Part shown: in pieces, positions 4,632-7,841 of the stretch
Position numbering within the stretch: the stretch's first letter is position 1
Layout: each line of letters starts with the position of its first letter
DNA from: Desulfuromonas sp.
GTDB lineage: Bacteria > Desulfobacterota > Desulfuromonadia > Desulfuromonadales > Trichloromonadaceae
Assembly: GCA_030145265.1 (NCBI GenBank)
Contig: JAQYWA010000085.1
Location: 1-7,841, forward strand
Length of the DNA: 7,841 nt
Reading direction: 5' to 3'
Program-made: the position numbers and the translations under genes
The notes under the pieces: generated by a model
Database searches by the model: none
Told to the model about the DNA's origin: nothing
The model's input: the letters and a program-made list of their open reading frames with translations, nothing else

Positions 4632-5762
4632 TCAGACCACCCTGAACGGATCTGTTTCCCCTTTTGCTTCGACTACTGTGATATTCATTTTGCGGATTTC
4701 AGTTTCGGCTTTCAGGCGGGAAGCCAACTCCTCCACCATCAGCCGTTCAGTGGCGAAATGTCCGGCATCGAGCAGCGCCACCCCCAGACTTTCGGCCGCC
4801 CGGGCCTCATGATATTTCACGTCTCCGGTCACCAGCACATCAGCACCCTGGCGAGCCGCTTCGTGGAGCAGCGAAGCTCCGCTCCCGCCGCACACAGCGA
4901 CCTTGGCCACCTGCCTCGCAGGATCACCGACCAGTCGCAGGGCCGGGGTACCCAAGGATTGCTTGACCTGCCCGGCAAAGGCGCCTAAGGAAACCGGAGC
5001 GGCCAGCCGGCCGATACGGCCGAGGCCGATGCCGGGACGGCTGTTGGCCAGCGGGATCAGGTCGTAGGCCACTTCCTCGTAAGGATGGGATTTGTGCATC
5101 TTGGCCAGCACCTTTCCAACAAGTTCTTTCGATAGGACGGTTTCCAGGCGAACTTCCCTGGCCGTCTCGACAACCCCCTCGTGGCCCAGAAAAGGATCGG
5201 TGCCGGGACCGGCGCGGAAGGTGCCGATACCGGCGGTTTGAAACGAACACTGGTCATAGCGGCCGACCTGGCCCGCTCCCGCTCCGTACATCGCCTCGGC
5301 GACCCGATTCTCGTAGCCGGCGGGAACAAACACCACCAGTTTCAACAGGCCACCATCCCCGCCAAGTGACAGAGGCTGCGGGTCGCCGACTCCAAGACGC
5401 GCCGCCAGCCAGTCGTTGAGACCGTCGACACCCCGGTCCAGATTGGTGTGAGCCGAGAGCACCGCGATCCCCTCGCGCACGGCACGAAACAGGATACGGC
5501 CGGTTTCATCGGCAGGAACAAGGCGTTTAAACGGTCGGAAAATCAGCGGGTGATGGCTGAGAAGGGCTTGGGCACCTGCGGCCAGGGCCGCATCGAGAGT
5601 CGCCTCGGTAGGATCAAGACAGACCATGAGGCGCTCCACCGGTGCGGCCGGGTCGCCAACTTGCAGTCCGACATTGTCCCAATCTTCAGCAAGAGAGGGG
5701 GGATAAAGCTTGTGGATCAGACCGACCAGGTCCTGGATGCGTATGATGCGTTCCGGTTTCAT
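4632..5762 (-). CDS. Nif3-like dinuclear metal-centre protein (DUF34/YqfO type)
   Basis: A 376-residue member of the Nif3 family, which forms hexameric toroids with a two-metal site; the cellular function is unsettled. The N-terminal half has LAEDWDNVGLQVGD (24-37), LLSHHPLIF (67-75, metal ligands H70/H71) and SAHTNLDRGVDGLN (103-116, H105 and D109). The C-terminal half has CGGSGASLLHEA (291-302), VLVTGDVKYHEA (309-320) and DAGHFATE (332-339, ligands H335 and E339), so the metal site is complete. An inserted PII/CutA-like domain spans about 138-245 and ends in SHPYEEVAYDLIPL. This makes it the long form, against about 250 residues for E. coli YbgI. The start ATG (5760-5762) has only a weak GGAA nearby, and the tRNA terminator's T-tract ends 19 nt upstream, so expression probably depends on read-through. 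It is followed by the zinc-ribbon gene. Confidence 0.93.
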   Translation of the reverse strand: MKPERIIRIQDLVGLIHKLYPPSLAEDWDNVGLQVGDPAAPVERLMVCLDPTEATLDAALAAGAQALLSHHPLIFRPFKRLVPADETGRILFRAVREGIAVLSAHTNLDRGVDGLNDWLAARLGVGDPQPLSLGGDGGLLKLVVFVPAGYENRVAEAMYGAGAGQVGRYDQCSFQTAGIGTFRAGPGTDPFLGHEGVVETAREVRLETVLSKELVGKVLAKMHKSHPYEEVAYDLIPLANSRPGIGLGRIGRLAAPVSLGAFAGQVKQSLGTPALRLVGDPARQVAKVAVCGGSGASLLHEAARQGADVLVTGDVKYHEARAAESLGVALLDAGHFATERLMVEELASRLKAETEIRKMNITVVEAKGETDPFRVV

Positions 5763-5781
5763 ATTCCGCTGGGTGAGGTTG

Positions 5782-5819
5782 AAAAAAAAGAGTGCAACCT
5801 TGGTTTCGTTGCACTCCTT
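5782..5819 (-). terminator. Strong intrinsic terminator after the tRNA gene
   Basis: Stem GAGTGCAAC (5816-5808) pairs perfectly with GTTGCACTC (5798-5790) around a 9-nt loop and is followed by eight T (5789-5782). Three further A-T/G-T pairs can extend the stem to 12 bp using the T-tract. It ends the tRNA transcript and any read-through from rpoD, and lies 19 nt before the Nif3 start codon. Confidence 0.92.
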
Positions 5820-5875
5820 GAGCTCATAATTTCGGATATATTGAAATGAGTTGTCGCCTCATTTGTCTCCTGCAG

Positions 5876-5951
5876 TGGTGGGCCCACCAGGATTCGAACC
5901 TGGGACCAACCGGTTATGAGCCGGTGGCTCTACCAACTGAGCTATAGGCCC
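5876..5951 (-). tRNA. tRNA with CAU anticodon, probably tRNA-Ile2 (k2C-modified), otherwise elongator tRNA-Met
   Basis: A complete 76-nt cloverleaf with encoded CCA: acceptor GGGCCTA/TGGGCCC, D arm GCTC-AGTTGGTA-GAGC, anticodon arm ACCGG-CTCATAA-CCGGT, TpsiC arm CCAGG-TTCGAAT-CCTGG, discriminator A, CCA (5878-5876). All stems pair, with one T-G wobble in the acceptor. It is not an initiator: the first acceptor pair is a full G-C and the anticodon stem lacks the three G-C run. The acceptor stem resembles deltaproteobacterial tRNA-Ile as I recall it, which favours the minor isoleucine tRNA whose C34 is converted to lysidine by TilS to read AUA. Automated annotation would often label it Met. It has its own promoter 51 nt after rpoD and its own terminator. 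Confidence 0.95.
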
Positions 5952-5967
5952 AAAAAAACGAAAATTC

Positions 5968-5996
5968 AGTTTAAACTTCCAGCTTTAACCTGTCAA
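5968..5996 (-). promoter_or_regulatory. Near-consensus sigma-70 promoter of the tRNA gene
   Basis: Minus strand has a perfect TTGACA (5996-5991), a 17-nt spacer and TAAACT (5973-5968, 4/6). Predicted start is near 5961, about 10 nt before the mature tRNA 5' end. It starts 6 nt after the rpoD stop codon. The -10 sits in a 10-bp palindrome AGTTTAAACT (5968-5977). It is the strongest promoter visible in the window, as expected for a stable RNA. Confidence 0.75.
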
Positions 5997-6002
5997 GCGA
6001 TT

Positions 6003-7778
<1,776 letters not shown>

Positions 7779-7841
7779 GCGTTGACATCCCCTCTTGGCT
7801 CACGGCTGAGCCGGTGGAAACATTATTACGTACAATACCCG
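7779..7841 (-). promoter_or_regulatory. rpoD leader with small inverted repeat
   Basis: The 63 nt upstream of rpoD hold its purine-rich ribosome binding site and a 6-bp inverted repeat GGCTCA-GCCG-TGAGCC (7812-7797) without a T-tract. AT-rich sequence near 7819-7837 could include a -10 element, but any -35 is cut off by the window end, so no promoter is called. Confidence 0.35.

Noticed and set aside
4616..4650. T-run after the Nif3 stop codon as a terminator
   Set aside because: Only a 3-bp GGG/CCC stem precedes the TTTTTT, too weak; Nif3 and the zinc-ribbon gene are more likely cotranscribed.

Overview
This window looks like chromosomal housekeeping DNA from a moderately GC-rich Gram-negative bacterium, most likely a deltaproteobacterium of the Desulfuromonadales type (Geobacter/Desulfuromonas/Pelobacter relatives). 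That placement is inferred from the protein character (RpoD with a long non-conserved insert, an Slp-type lipoprotein, a three-domain Nif3 protein) and from the gene order; no database search was possible. Every supported gene lies on the minus strand, so transcription runs from high to low coordinates.

Layout in transcription order. rpoD (7778-6003) encodes the primary sigma factor. A near-consensus promoter (5996-5968) then drives a CAU-anticodon tRNA (5951-5876), probably the minor isoleucine tRNA, which ends at a strong intrinsic terminator (5819-5782). Only 19 nt after that T-tract begins a Nif3/DUF34 metal-binding protein (5762-4632), followed by a coiled-coil plus C4 zinc-ribbon protein (4571-3861). 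RNase P RNA, rnpB (about 3826-3427), follows and ends in a 15-bp terminator hairpin. Twelve nt after its T-tract begins a YkgJ-like cysteine-cluster protein (3368-2823), then a LOG/TIGR00730 Rossmann-fold protein (2757-1720) with its own terminator. An Slp-family outer-membrane lipoprotein (1614-1030) has its own promoter. After a 307-bp intergenic stretch containing a perfect inverted repeat comes a diguanylate cyclase with a degenerate receiver domain (722 to beyond base 1), cut by the window edge.

How the genes relate. The right two thirds are information-processing functions: transcription initiation (RpoD), decoding (tRNA) and tRNA 5'-end maturation (RNase P RNA). Two conserved metal-binding proteins and the YkgJ/LOG pair lie among them. 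The left third is envelope and c-di-GMP signalling. I see no mobile element, CRISPR array, phage gene or defence system. The most unusual architecture is that two protein genes (Nif3 and the YkgJ homologue) each start 12-19 nt after the terminator of a stable RNA gene and have poor Shine-Dalgarno sites, which suggests expression by terminator read-through. Other points of interest are the pseudo-receiver in the cyclase, the inverted repeat upstream of it, and an apparent GGA where RNase P RNA normally has the GGU that contacts tRNA CCA ends.
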